Of a DNA stretch of 64,000 bases, positions 17,848 through 27,549 are shown in pieces. Position numbers and translations under genes: made by a program. Under the pieces are notes generated by a model. It ran no database searches. It was not told where the DNA came from and was given only the letters and a program-made list of their open reading frames with translations. Source of the stretch: Halalkalibacter sp. APA_J-10(15) (lineage in GTDB: Bacteria; Bacillota; Bacilli; Bacillales; Bacillaceae_D); NCBI RefSeq assembly GCF_023017105.1, contig NZ_JALKEV010000016.1:1-64000 (forward strand), given 5' to 3'. Position 1 is the stretch's first letter, and each line of letters starts with the position of its first letter.

Positions 17848-18606
17848 CTATGATTTTATAATTGACAATGGCAAATCTTTAAATCGTGTAAGCTGGTCAT
17901 CCGATGTATTGTGATCTGTAATGATCATTTGAACACTTTCTAACGAACCGATGCGTGCAAATGCTTGAACACCGAATTTCGAATAATCAGCGAGCAAAAA
18001 TGTTTCATCAGAAATTTCCATCATTTTTTTCTTAACAATAGCTTGAAGTTCATTTGAATCACTAATTCCTCTATCATGGTGAATACCTTGACAGGAAAGA
18101 AATGCTTTGTTGACATGATAATGTTCAAGAGAATCAGTTGATACTGGACCTACAAATGATAACGAGCGAGGCAGTAACGTACCGCCAAGAGAAATTACCG
18201 TTACTTTATCATGTTGTGCTAATTCCATAGTTACCTTAAGAGAATTTGTTACTACCGTTAAAGCCATATTAGGCAAGAGCTTTGCCATATACCAAGCAGT
18301 CGTACTTGCATCTAAAATAATTCGATCATGCTCATTGACATATTCAAGTGCAGCCTTGGCAACATTTGTTTTCTCTTTTACATTTCGAATTTCACGCTCA
18401 AAATAAGGAGCTTCTATTTGATTTGTCTTCATACTAATTGCTCCACCGTGACTTCTTCTTAGCTTCCCTTCATTTTCTAGCCGTTCCAAGTCACGTCGAA
18501 TCGTTTCTTCTGTGACATTGAACAGTTGACTGAGCTCTGTTACTCGAATACTACCACGTTCGTTTACAAGTGCTGTTATCTTTTCGTGTCTTTCTGCTAC
18601 AAGCAT
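17848..18606 (-). CDS. DeoR-family transcriptional regulator
   Basis: A 252-residue regulator. The N-terminal winged helix has the DeoR signature RVTELSQLFNVTEETIRRDLERLENEGKLRRSHGG (about 20-55). The C-terminal DeoRC sugar-phosphate sensor domain contains LDASTTAWYMAKLL and the ISDSNE / DYSKFG motifs. These proteins usually respond to phosphorylated sugars. It is divergent from the umpAB-like operon, and AT-rich repeats in the shared region may be its operator. No sugar gene adjoins it, so the target is unknown. Confidence 0.85.
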   Translation of the reverse strand: MLVAERHEKITALVNERGSIRVTELSQLFNVTEETIRRDLERLENEGKLRRSHGGAISMKTNQIEAPYFEREIRNVKEKTNVAKAALEYVNEHDRIILDASTTAWYMAKLLPNMALTVVTNSLKVTMELAQHDKVTVISLGGTLLPRSLSFVGPVSTDSLEHYHVNKAFLSCQGIHHDRGISDSNELQAIVKKKMMEISDETFLLADYSKFGVQAFARIGSLESVQMIITDHNTSDDQLTRFKDLPLSIIKS

Positions 18607-18626
18607 TTAGTCACCCCACACTAACC

Positions 18627-18697
18627 TTTGTTTATTTTTGTTTGTTTTTATTTTATCATGTTTGATTGGTTTATCATAGTGAATCTTGTTTATTTTA
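18627..18697. promoter_or_regulatory. TTTGTTT-type repeats between the DeoR regulator and umpAB
   Basis: TTTGTTTATTTT (18628), TTTGTTTGTTTTTATTTT (18638), TTTGATTGGTTTATCAT and CTTGTTTATTTTA (18685) occur within 70 bases just upstream of the DeoR-family gene. Such repeats suit DeoR-type operators and would overlap the regulator's own promoter. The stretch 18607-18853 otherwise holds only the umpA ribosome binding site (AAAGGAG at 18841). Confidence 0.3.
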
Positions 18698-18853
18698 TAT
18701 GAAAGGCAATGTGTAATGAAAGGCTGCATCATAAAGGTTTAACTACTCAACATACGGGAATAGAATGAATGTGTTTTCTCCTTTCTATAAGTAAGAAAAA
18801 CACAGGTTCCACATGAGATTAGAATAAAGCTGAATAAATGAAAGGAGAATGAA

Positions 18854-19546
18854 ATGAACGATATAAAGGATCAAGCTAAAGAAGTTATTTTTGCCATATT
18901 ACCAATAACGTTTGTCATCATCATTTTACAGTACACGATCATTTGGTTGCCCGCAGATGTTTTTATTCAATTTTTAATAAGTGTATTCATGGTAAGTTTA
19001 GGTCTTTTTCTGTTTTTACTCGGTGTACATATTGGATTGCTCCCTATAGGAGAAATGATCGGATCTACTTTACCAAAAACCAAAAAAATCAGCTTAATTC
19101 TATTTTTCGGCTTTTTACTAGGGTTTGTAGTTACCGTTGCTGAACCAGATGTTCGTGTATTATCAAGTCAAATTGATGACGTATCTGGTGGAGACATCTC
19201 ACAAATGGTGCTTATCTATTCTGTAGCAATTGGCCTAGGCATTTTCGCTGCCTTGTCCTTATTACGAATGGTATACAATATCCCTTTAAAATGGTTATTA
19301 CTAGGCGGTTATGCAGTTGTTTTTGTTCTAGCTGCATTTACACCTGAATCTTTTATTCCGATATCATTTGATGCAGGTGGTGTTACGACAGGACCGATGG
19401 CTGTACCTTTTATTTTAGCTTTAGGCGTGGGGGTAGCTTCTGTCATTCGTGGTAAAACTTCATCAAGTGATAGCTTTGGATTAGTCGCTCTTGCATCGAT
19501 TGGTCCAATCATTGCTGTATTGATTTTAGGGGTGATTTACGGATGA
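18854..19546 (+). CDS. umpA: DUF1538 membrane protein, UmpA-like antiporter subunit
   Basis: A 230-residue DUF1538 protein with about six to seven membrane segments. Family motifs are GVHIGLLPIGEMIG (about 55-68), FLLGFVVTVAEPDVRVLSSQ (about 85-104) and SFDAGGVTTGPMAVPFILALG (about 168-188). In Halomonas zhaodongensis, paired DUF1538 proteins UmpA and UmpB were reported to work together as a Na+(Li+,K+)/H+ antiporter. It overlaps the paralogue downstream by four bases. The antiport activity here is inferred from that family report. Confidence 0.82.
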   Translation: MNDIKDQAKEVIFAILPITFVIIILQYTIIWLPADVFIQFLISVFMVSLGLFLFLLGVHIGLLPIGEMIGSTLPKTKKISLILFFGFLLGFVVTVAEPDVRVLSSQIDDVSGGDISQMVLIYSVAIGLGIFAALSLLRMVYNIPLKWLLLGGYAVVFVLAAFTPESFIPISFDAGGVTTGPMAVPFILALGVGVASVIRGKTSSSDSFGLVALASIGPIIAVLILGVIYG

Positions 19547-20271
19547 TGTCTCGAATATTCGCAGGCTTTGAAGAAACCATTTTTGAAGTAACGTTTGCCC
19601 TGATTCCACTACTTATTTTCTTTTTAGTTTTTCAGTTTATCTTTTTAAAACTAAATAAAAAAAAGTTGTTTCGTATATTTATTGGAATCGTATTATCATT
19701 TACGGGACTTACGTTGTTTTTGCAAGGAGTACATGTTGGTTTCTTTCCCGCTGGTGAGCTTATGGGGGAAAAGTTAGGCGAACTCAGCTACAATTGGGTT
19801 GTGATCCCCGTTGGTTTCTTATTAGGATTTGTAGCAACTTTTGCTGAACCTGCTGTGAGGATCCTTAATAATCAAGTAGAAAAAGTATCTAGTGGCTATA
19901 TTTCAGAGAGAATGATGTTGTACACGTTGTCCATTGGTGTTGCATGCTCAATCGCTTTATCAATGTTTCGTATTTTAAGCGGCTTTCCCTTATGGTATGT
20001 CATTATACCAGGTTATCTACTTGTCATGATTTTAATGTTCTTCTCGTCAAATACGTTTATTGCGATTGCTTTTGATTCTGGTGGAGTCGCAACAGGTCCG
20101 ATGACCGTCACATTTATACTAGCGATTGCCGTAGGCATCGCTTCAGTTATTGAAGGGCGCGACCCATTAATGGATGGGTTTGGTATGATTGCACTAGTGG
20201 CATTGGCTCCTATTTTATCTGTTCTTATATTAGGTTTAATTTTTGAAAGAAAGCGAGCTGAATCTAATTAA
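19543..20271 (+). CDS. umpB: DUF1538 membrane protein, UmpB-like antiporter subunit
   Basis: A 242-residue paralogue of the preceding protein with matching motifs: GVHVGFFPAGELMG, FLLGFVATFAEPAVRILNNQ and AFDSGGVATGPMTVTFILAIA. The conserved acidic AEP and the GG-x-TGPM loop are likely functional residues. The ATG overlap with umpA (19543-19546) supports equal, coupled synthesis of two partners. It ends one base before the tandem-PII gene. Confidence 0.82.
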   Translation: MMSRIFAGFEETIFEVTFALIPLLIFFLVFQFIFLKLNKKKLFRIFIGIVLSFTGLTLFLQGVHVGFFPAGELMGEKLGELSYNWVVIPVGFLLGFVATFAEPAVRILNNQVEKVSSGYISERMMLYTLSIGVACSIALSMFRILSGFPLWYVIIPGYLLVMILMFFSSNTFIAIAFDSGGVATGPMTVTFILAIAVGIASVIEGRDPLMDGFGMIALVALAPILSVLILGLIFERKRAESN

Positions 20272-20272
20272 A

Positions 20273-20968
20273 ATGGATCTTAACTTAAACTATTCACTTA
20301 TTATAACAATTGTAAAAAAAGGTGACGCCAAGCATATTGTCAAGTCGACGAAAAAAGCAGGTGCTGATGGGGGAACGATTCTTTTAGGTCGTGGTGTAGG
20401 GATACATGAGAAAAAGCATTTTCTTGGTATACCTATTGAGCCCGAAAAAAATATTATTTTAACAGCTGTCCCCTCAAAAATGGTTCACAACGTCATTGAG
20501 CAAATAAATGTAGACTATTCCATCGACAAACCGGGAAAAGGCTTAGGAATCGTCTTACACATTAAATCTATTCTAGGTTTATGCCATGTTCAAAACATTG
20601 TAGACGAGAAGGAGAATGAGCAACCAATGTCAAAAGAAGCTATGCATTTTGAGTTAATTGTCACAATCGTCAATAAAGGTGACTCTGAAAAAGTCGTCAA
20701 TGCAACAAAGAAAGCAGGCGCTGAAGGGGGTACAATTATTTCTGGACGTGGAACAGGTATACATGAAAGAGCCAAGTTGTTAAATTTATCCATTGAACCT
20801 GAAAAAGAGATTATACTAACATTAATTTCAAAAGAGAAAACGAAACAAGTACTAGCACAAATTGAAGAGGATGTACAAATTAATCAACCTGGCAAAGGAA
20901 TTGGATTTATTTTAGACGTTGAACGAACAATTGGGATTCATCATCTTCAAGACGAATTAAATAAATAG
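20273..20968 (+). CDS. Tandem P-II (GlnB-like) signalling protein
   Basis: A 231-residue protein made of two PII-like domains (about 5-103 and 125-223) joined by an acidic linker. Each repeats the pattern I-x-T/I-IV-x-KGD, KKAGA-x-GGTI-x-x-GRG-x-GIHE (T-loop region), I-x-PEK-x-II-L and PGKG-x-G. Canonical PII proteins are about 112 residues and trimeric. Neither copy has the Tyr of the enterobacterial uridylylation site. I chose ATG 20273 because an upstream TTG (20243) lies inside umpB and has no ribosome binding site; this ATG also has a weak one, so coupling to umpB is likely. It probably gates the UmpAB membrane pair in response to nucleotides. Confidence 0.85.
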   Translation: MDLNLNYSLIITIVKKGDAKHIVKSTKKAGADGGTILLGRGVGIHEKKHFLGIPIEPEKNIILTAVPSKMVHNVIEQINVDYSIDKPGKGLGIVLHIKSILGLCHVQNIVDEKENEQPMSKEAMHFELIVTIVNKGDSEKVVNATKKAGAEGGTIISGRGTGIHERAKLLNLSIEPEKEIILTLISKEKTKQVLAQIEEDVQINQPGKGIGFILDVERTIGIHHLQDELNK

Positions 20969-21000
20969 AAAGAACAGTTTATCATTTCACATTAAATACA

Positions 21001-21211
21001 GAGGCTGGGACAAAAAGGTTTTAATCAATGAGAATCCGAACAACTGCATAGCTGCAAACAAACCTTTCTTAAAACGGAAAGCTGGTTGGCCTAATGCTAT
21101 GCACTGTGGGTTCTTAGCTTTGCTTCTTAAGTCTACGTATATACTCTTTACTCGTTACGTTCATACATTGTTCAGTTTCTCAGCCAAACACTTTCGTTAT
21201 GTCTCATCCTC
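21001..21211. repeat. Intergenic element with GAGGCTGGGAC-type inverted ends
   Basis: It begins GAGGCTGGGACA (21001-21012) and ends TGTCTCATCCTC (21200-21211), near-perfect inverted termini around 190 bases with no coding potential. A shorter relative lies at 28789-28877. GAGGCTGGGA-type elements are frequent between genes of Firmicutes. It fills the gap between the tandem-PII gene and tatD. Confidence 0.6.
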
Positions 21212-21246
21212 ATGCATGTGAAATATAATATAAAGGAGACATGAAC

Positions 21247-22008
21247 ATGATTGATGCACATATACATTTAGATCAATATGATTATTTAACTTTACCCGAA
21301 AAAATAGATCAATGGCAGCAAGCAGGAGTAAAGCAAGTAATAGCAGTATCTACAGATCTCCATTCTTCCTATAAAACCCTTGAATTACAGCTTCGTTTCC
21401 CGTATTTTGTCAATGCTTGTATTGGGTTTCATCCAGAGTTTTCTTATCCAACAAACCATGATTTAATAGAATTTAAACAGCTTCTCAAAGAAGAACGATC
21501 AAGAATTACTGCAATTGGTGAAATTGGTCTACCCCATTATGAGCCCCAGCAAGTTGACAAACTCCCCTTTTTCACAGAATTACTAGATGAATTGTTATTA
21601 TATGCTTATCAATATGAACTTCCTGTTTCCTTACATGCCGTTCACGATAAAGCTGCAATCGTACTTTCTCTATTAAAGAAACATAAAATTAAACAAGCTC
21701 ATTTTCATTGGTTCAAAGGACCTCAAGATGTATTAACTAACATCTTGAATGCCCAGTATTATATTTCCGTCACACCAGAGTTATGCTACCGTAAACGGGA
21801 CCAGCCCCTGCTCCAAAACGTCCCACTTACTCAATTACTTATTGAAACAGATGGTCCGTGGCAATACAACGATTCATTTCAAAATCAAGAAACGACGCCT
21901 CTTATGTTAAAGAATGTTGTCCATAGTATAGAACAACAGGTACACGACACTAAATTAAACATTGCCGAGCAAATAGAATTTAATACAAAGCAATGCTACC
22001 TATTGTAA
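21247..22008 (+). CDS. TatD-family metal-dependent hydrolase
   Basis: A 253-residue TatD/YjjV-type protein. Metal ligands are DAHIHLD at the N terminus (His4/His6-like pair), AIGEIGLPHYE, SLHAVHD, AHFHWFKG, and LIETDGPWQ near the C terminus. I start at the second ATG (21247), 8 bases from GGAG; the first (21241) is only 2 bases away. It is probably a DNase or phosphoesterase of the TatD group. The region 22009-22105 shows no terminator. Confidence 0.85.
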   Translation: MIDAHIHLDQYDYLTLPEKIDQWQQAGVKQVIAVSTDLHSSYKTLELQLRFPYFVNACIGFHPEFSYPTNHDLIEFKQLLKEERSRITAIGEIGLPHYEPQQVDKLPFFTELLDELLLYAYQYELPVSLHAVHDKAAIVLSLLKKHKIKQAHFHWFKGPQDVLTNILNAQYYISVTPELCYRKRDQPLLQNVPLTQLLIETDGPWQYNDSFQNQETTPLMLKNVVHSIEQQVHDTKLNIAEQIEFNTKQCYLL

Positions 22009-22105
22009 AGAAGTTAAACGTTTTGTAAAACATAAATGAGCGGCAGGATTATTTCCACTTTTCCCGAAAGAATATAGAGTCAACAATGAAGGAGAGTGAA
22101 ATGAG

Positions 22106-22879
22106 TTGAAGCATAGAACAATGATTTTTGCACATAGAGGTTTTTCTGCAAGATATCCAGAAAATACGATGGTTGCATTTCAAGCAGCTTATGATAGTGG
22201 AGCCGACGGAATTGAGTTAGACGTACAATTAACAAAAGACCGCATTCCAGTCATTATTCATGATGAAACCATTAATCGAACAACAGATGGAGCTGGTTTT
22301 GTAAAGGATTTCACCTTTAATGAGCTAAGGAAATGGGACGCTGGAACCATCAAAAATAATCACGAACAGAAATGTTTAATCCCTTCGTTGGACGAATACT
22401 TCCAGTGGGTAAAGCAAACGGATTTGATAACCAATATTGAATTAAAAAATGGCATGATTTCATATGAAGGGCTTGAGGAAATTATCCTTGAAATGATTAC
22501 TACATATGAATTAGAAGATCAAATCATTCTATCATCATTTAACCATTATAGCCTCGCAAAAATTGCGGAATTAAATCCTAATATTGAAACCGCCATTTTG
22601 TTTATGGAGGGCTTATATAAGCCATGGGATTATGCACGAACAGTCGGAGCACGTGGGTTACATTGCTTTTACCCTGTTGCTCAAAAGCCAATAATAGATC
22701 AAGCTGCTACAGAACAAATAGCCGTTAGACCTTTCACGGTAAATGAGGAAGAGGATTTAAAGCGACTTATCTTTTATCAATGCCCAGCCGTTATTACCGA
22801 TCACGTTGATCAAGCTTTATTGATTCGACAAAAGTATGACGAACATTCTAAAATGAGTGAATTTGAGGAGAGAACGTAA
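22106..22879 (+). CDS. Glycerophosphodiester phosphodiesterase
   Basis: A 257-residue GDPD family enzyme that splits glycerophosphodiesters to glycerol-3-phosphate and an alcohol. The catalytic core is FAHRGFSARYPENT (His9/Arg10) with GIELDVQLTKDRIPVIIHDET (Glu, Asp and His ligands) and NIELKNG. The start is probably TTG 22106 (GGAGAG 11 bases upstream); ATG 22121 is an alternative. No signal peptide, so it is cytosolic. Its stop shares a base with the MFS gene, and a ugp uptake operon is in the same window, which would supply its substrate. Confidence 0.88.
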   Translation: MKHRTMIFAHRGFSARYPENTMVAFQAAYDSGADGIELDVQLTKDRIPVIIHDETINRTTDGAGFVKDFTFNELRKWDAGTIKNNHEQKCLIPSLDEYFQWVKQTDLITNIELKNGMISYEGLEEIILEMITTYELEDQIILSSFNHYSLAKIAELNPNIETAILFMEGLYKPWDYARTVGARGLHCFYPVAQKPIIDQAATEQIAVRPFTVNEEEDLKRLIFYQCPAVITDHVDQALLIRQKYDEHSKMSEFEERT

Positions 22880-24183
22880 TGAATACTCAGAGTGCTCCTA
22901 CCTTTTCCTATAAAAAAATTGCTGCTATCGGTAGTGGTTTTTTTGCCCTAACGATGATTTGGACTTTCTACAATGCTTATATGCCGTTAATTTTAGGTAA
23001 TTTCATTGAATCAAGAGCGATTCGCGGGGCCATTATGGGACTAGATAATTTGCTTGCTGTCTTATTAATCCCTTTAATTGGTTCTTGGTCAGATCGGCTA
23101 CAATCTCCACTTGGGAATAGATTACCGTTTATCATAGTAGGAATGCCTGTCGCAGCAATCTTTTTCATTCTCATCCCATACAGCGCTACCGTCACACTTT
23201 GGCTATTACTTATCATTGATATTATTTTTTTATTAGCAATGACGATATATAGAGCACCTGTAATTGCCCTTATGCCCGATCATACCCACCCTTCCAAACG
23301 GTCCACTGCTAATGGTGTTATCAATCTGATGGGAGGAATCGGAGCCATTATTGCATTGTTTGTACTATCTAACTTATTTGTCATAAATCGAGCCTTCCCA
23401 TTTATTGTTGCCGGTATTTTTCTAATTTTATCATTTATCCTACTTTATTATATTGTCGATCGAAAACCAGCTTACTCTAACCGTTCAAACGATAGCTTAG
23501 AAGAAACACAAGCTTCATTATCCTTTACACATTCTTTACTCAAATTAAAAGAAAAACAATATCGTGGTCAGCTTCTCATTCTCATTGCCATTTTTCTTTA
23601 CTTTATTGGTTATTCAGGTATGGAAGCACAATTCACTGTTTATGCTGTCGAATATTTACAGCTAGATGAAAATGTTGCAGGAATGACACTTGGATTTTTT
23701 AGTCTCTCATTTGTATTGTTTGCTATCCCGGCCGGTATTCTCGGCTCTAAACTAGGAAAAGCCCCTACGATGTTTATTGGACTTATTGCGTTACCTTTAC
23801 TCTTTATTCTTATTCCATTACTTCCTCTGTTTGTTAGCGATAATAGTAGTCATTCATTAATACTCATACTCCAAGCTGTCCTATTTTTAAGTGGAATTGC
23901 CTGGGCTTTCATTAATGTTCAAGCATACCCATTAGTTGCTGACTTAGGAGGTGTCCATCGCATCGGCTTTTTTACTGGGTTATACTACTTATTTTCTATG
24001 GCCTCTTCTATTATTGCACCAGGTTTGCTAGGTCTTTTCATGGATTTAATTGGACACTCCAGTTTATTCTATTGTGCAGCATTTACTTTCATCATCGCTT
24101 TCTATTTCTTAAGGAAAGGACACATCATTATTTCATCACAACACGATAATCAACCGATGGCCAACACCGATTTACAAGGATAA
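22879..24183 (+). CDS. MFS transporter, SLC45/GPH-like
   Basis: A 434-residue carrier with twelve predicted membrane segments and a central loop at about 195-225. GSWSDRLQSPLGNRLPFIIVG follows TM2 and TM3, an MFS loop motif of the sucrose/maltose SLC45-like group. The start ATG overlaps the GDPD stop (TAATG), a coupling signal. The substrate might be a glycerophospho-compound or a glycoside processed with the coupled enzyme, but sequence alone does not say. Confidence 0.82.
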   Translation: MNTQSAPTFSYKKIAAIGSGFFALTMIWTFYNAYMPLILGNFIESRAIRGAIMGLDNLLAVLLIPLIGSWSDRLQSPLGNRLPFIIVGMPVAAIFFILIPYSATVTLWLLLIIDIIFLLAMTIYRAPVIALMPDHTHPSKRSTANGVINLMGGIGAIIALFVLSNLFVINRAFPFIVAGIFLILSFILLYYIVDRKPAYSNRSNDSLEETQASLSFTHSLLKLKEKQYRGQLLILIAIFLYFIGYSGMEAQFTVYAVEYLQLDENVAGMTLGFFSLSFVLFAIPAGILGSKLGKAPTMFIGLIALPLLFILIPLLPLFVSDNSSHSLILILQAVLFLSGIAWAFINVQAYPLVADLGGVHRIGFFTGLYYLFSMASSIIAPGLLGLFMDLIGHSSLFYCAAFTFIIAFYFLRKGHIIISSQHDNQPMANTDLQG

Positions 24184-24186
24184 AAA

Positions 24187-24221
24187 AGCTAGCCTTAAAG
24201 TTCTTCTCTTTAAGGCTAGCT
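24187..24221. terminator. Bidirectional terminator between MFS and chemoreceptor genes
   Basis: AGCTAGCCTTAAAG (24187-24200) pairs perfectly with CTTTAAGGCTAGCT (24208-24221). A-rich flank on one side and T-rich on the other serve the plus-strand MFS gene and the minus-strand gene ending at 24230. Confidence 0.85.
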
Positions 24222-24229
24222 ATTATCGC

Positions 24230-25708
24230 TTATTGTTGCTTCTCAATAATGTCTTGAGCACGTTCTGTTGTCGCAGTAATTAATGACGCAATCTCCTCAT
24301 TATCTTGCTTTAATGTTTCGATTGTTGCTGTTAGCTCCTCTAAACTAGCTGACGTTTCATATATAATTTTAGCTAATGAACGTGTTGAAGAATCCACGTT
24401 TGTTGATTGTTCTTTTACTGTATCCGATAACGTATCAAACTCATCAAACTGCTGTACTAATTGTTGAATCGTACTCGTAATACCATCAAAGTTATTTTTC
24501 ACAGTATGTGTTGACTGTAAAATCGTCTCAAACTGACTACTACTCAGCGATAGCTTATCAACCGTTAATCGATTTTGATCATTCACCTCATGTAAATTAC
24601 TAGTAATTTTCTCCGTTGTCTGATGTGTAATATGAGCTAATTTCTTAATTTCATTCGCAACAACCGAGAAGCCTTTTCCAGCTTCTCCCGCTCTAGCTGC
24701 TTCAATGGAAGCATTTAAAGCTAGTAAATTAGTCTGCTCAGTTATTTCGCGAATATCGCTCGTAAAAGTTGTCGTTTCCTCAATTTTCTCAGTTAATATT
24801 TGAAAGGTCTGATTTAACTGACCAACAAACGTTTGTAACTCATTCATTGAAGATTGTAATCCAAGAATTAGCTTTTGACCTTCGTTCGCTTGGTCTGCTG
24901 TTGAATTCGTTTCACCTTTTAATTCCGTCGATTTTTCATTTAATTGATTCATCATTGTCAATATTTCCTGCGCATTCATTGATATTCCAATAACTTGTTC
25001 GCTTTGCGTTTGACTCCCTACAGCAATTTGGTTAATAGCTGTAGCCATTTCACTTTGTGATTCATTATTTGTTCTCAGCTTCTCATTAGCCTCCTTAACA
25101 TTGCTCGTAATATCCTTTAGATCCGTTACGAGCAACTCTTTTTGAGATGATTCTTTACGGCTGGCCTCTTCTTCCTTCGTAAGCATTTCTTGTAATGTCA
25201 AAGATTGTTGATGATTAATTCGAATCATTCCATAGAGTACTAATCCCATTAGTATATAAATTAATAGGACAAAAGGTTGTAAAGAAGCATATATTTCATG
25301 TTGAGATTCCCCTATTGAAAATTCAATAAGAATCATCGCAAAACCTAGAACTAATCCAAAGATAAAAATCCGATGACGATAGTGGAAAGCAGAAAATAGT
25401 AAATAGAAAAAAGCGATGAATATAATTCCAAATCCCCCACCCCAAAAAAGCGAATATGATATCGTATATCCAGCAACAATGAGTATAAAGCTATATGGAA
25501 AAACAGCTGCTTTTTTAAATATGTATGAAACGACGAGAAAGGCTATTAATAATAAGAGCGCTTGACTTAAATAATAGATTCCTTTTCCCGTTTCTCCTTG
25601 CACAAAGGATAAAATAGCACCTGCTAAAATACTAATGGAAAAAATAATAAGCATCATTTTGTTCTTCACTTTGAAATCACGATTGATCATCTCTTGTACA
25701 CGATTCAT
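24230..25708 (-). CDS. Methyl-accepting chemotaxis protein with six-helix membrane domain
   Basis: A 492-residue receptor. The N terminus has about six hydrophobic segments (about 20-165) rather than the usual two with a periplasmic sensor, so it probably senses within or at the membrane. No HAMP is obvious. The long coiled coil from about 175 holds the signalling hairpin tip [22 protein letters not shown]-type sequence followed by [11 protein letters not shown], the CheA/CheW contact. It is monocistronic. The ligand is unknown. Confidence 0.85.
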   Translation of the reverse strand: MNRVQEMINRDFKVKNKMMLIIFSISILAGAILSFVQGETGKGIYYLSQALLLLIAFLVVSYIFKKAAVFPYSFILIVAGYTISYSLFWGGGFGIIFIAFFYLLFSAFHYRHRIFIFGLVLGFAMILIEFSIGESQHEIYASLQPFVLLIYILMGLVLYGMIRINHQQSLTLQEMLTKEEEASRKESSQKELLVTDLKDITSNVKEANEKLRTNNESQSEMATAINQIAVGSQTQSEQVIGISMNAQEILTMMNQLNEKSTELKGETNSTADQANEGQKLILGLQSSMNELQTFVGQLNQTFQILTEKIEETTTFTSDIREITEQTNLLALNASIEAARAGEAGKGFSVVANEIKKLAHITHQTTEKITSNLHEVNDQNRLTVDKLSLSSSQFETILQSTHTVKNNFDGITSTIQQLVQQFDEFDTLSDTVKEQSTNVDSSTRSLAKIIYETSASLEELTATIETLKQDNEEIASLITATTERAQDIIEKQQ

Positions 25709-25806
25709 CTCTATTCTCCTTTGCGACTGGTATATGTGTATTAAATCATGCTACTATTTTACCACTCATTAATCTATTTGTCTTTTTTTTAAAAGATGTG
25801 GATAGT

Positions 25807-25824
25807 TTGTGAAATATTGAGCAA
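25807..25824 (+). promoter_or_regulatory. Rex-like operator upstream of ldh
   Basis: TTGTGAAATA at 25807-25816 matches the left half of the Rex consensus TTGTGAA-(6)-TTCACAA. The right half (ATTGAGCAA end, 25817-25824) keeps only CAA. It sits just upstream of the putative -35. In B. subtilis, ldh is repressed by the NADH-sensing regulator Rex, which supports the reading. Confidence 0.45.
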
Positions 25825-25835
25825 ACTTAACTTAA

Positions 25836-26855
<1,020 letters not shown>

Positions 26856-26881
26856 AAAAGCATTCCATGAAAGTCGCTTCT

Positions 26882-26918
26882 AAAACAACGGGAGCTTAAC
26901 CCTCCTGTTGTTTTTTTT
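26882..26918 (+). terminator. Terminator of ldh overlapping the nsrR 3' end
   Basis: AAAACAACGGGAG (26882-26894) pairs with CTCCTGTTGTTTT (26902-26914, one wobble), followed by a run of T. The right arm lies inside the last codons of the convergent nsrR gene (ends 26896), which accounts for that protein's KKQQEG tail. Confidence 0.85.
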
Positions 26919-27360
26919 CTGAAGAATTCGATGATAGGTATTGCGATAACATTTGTTTATTTTGTAAAATATCCTTCAATGTATACTGATCTAACACGTT
27001 TAAATAGGCTACCAACGCTTCATTTAAAACATGCTTCAAACCACATACCGGTGAAATGATACAATCATTTCGAGAAGCATCGAAACATTCCACTAAATGA
27101 AAATCATCCTCTGTTTTTCGCACAACTTTCCCGATATTCACTTCTTCCGGATCAATTGATAATCTGATTCCACCGTTTCTCCCTCTAATCGTTTCAATTA
27201 TTCCCCACTTCCCTAGTTCATATGTGACTTTCATTAAATGATTTTTAGATATTTGATAGAAATCAGCAATCTCTTTTATATTAGAAAGCTCCTCTTTATC
27301 TTTTAATGCCAAATAAATGAGTACTCGTAATGAGTAATCTGTATAATTCGTTAATCTCAT
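26896..27360 (-). CDS. nsrR: Nitric-oxide-sensing Rrf2-family repressor
   Basis: A 154-residue Rrf2 regulator. The winged helix begins MRLTNYTDYSLRVLIYLAL, with recognition segment ISKNHLMKVTYEL. The Fe-S cluster cysteines occur as C-x7-C-x5-C (CFDASRNDC, IISPVC), the NsrR spacing. The start ATG 27360 has AAGGGG nine bases upstream; the longer frame to 27468 overlaps the intergenic region. It is divergent from hmp, whose upstream region has a matching operator. It is expected to derepress hmp when NO damages its cluster. Confidence 0.9.
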   Translation of the reverse strand: MRLTNYTDYSLRVLIYLALKDKEELSNIKEIADFYQISKNHLMKVTYELGKWGIIETIRGRNGGIRLSIDPEEVNIGKVVRKTEDDFHLVECFDASRNDCIISPVCGLKHVLNEALVAYLNVLDQYTLKDILQNKQMLSQYLSSNSSEKKQQEG

Positions 27361-27511
27361 AGTAAGCCCCTTATATACTACAATGTTTTTTGTAAGTGAA
27401 ATTATCATAACATAGATCATTTTAAATTTATAATAACAACACTCGAAATGTGAACACTTTTTAAACATGTATAATAAATATTGCTTTTAATATTATTCCC
27501 TTTTACAATTA

Positions 27512-27534
27512 AAGATGTATTTAAAATATATGTT
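27512..27534 (+). promoter_or_regulatory. NsrR operator upstream of hmp
   Basis: Inverted halves AAGATGTATTT (27512-27522) and AAATATATGTT (27524-27534) around a single base at 27523; 9 of 11 positions are symmetric. This resembles the AAGATGCATTT/AAATACATCTT-type site of Bacillus NsrR. It lies just ahead of the hmp ribosome binding site (GGAGG at 27539-27543). Confidence 0.65.
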
Positions 27535-27549
27535 TAATGGAGGTTTATC

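Noticed and set aside
18620-18700. CRISPR-like array
   Set aside because: The TTTGTTT repeats are short, irregular and lack unique spacers; no cas genes are present.
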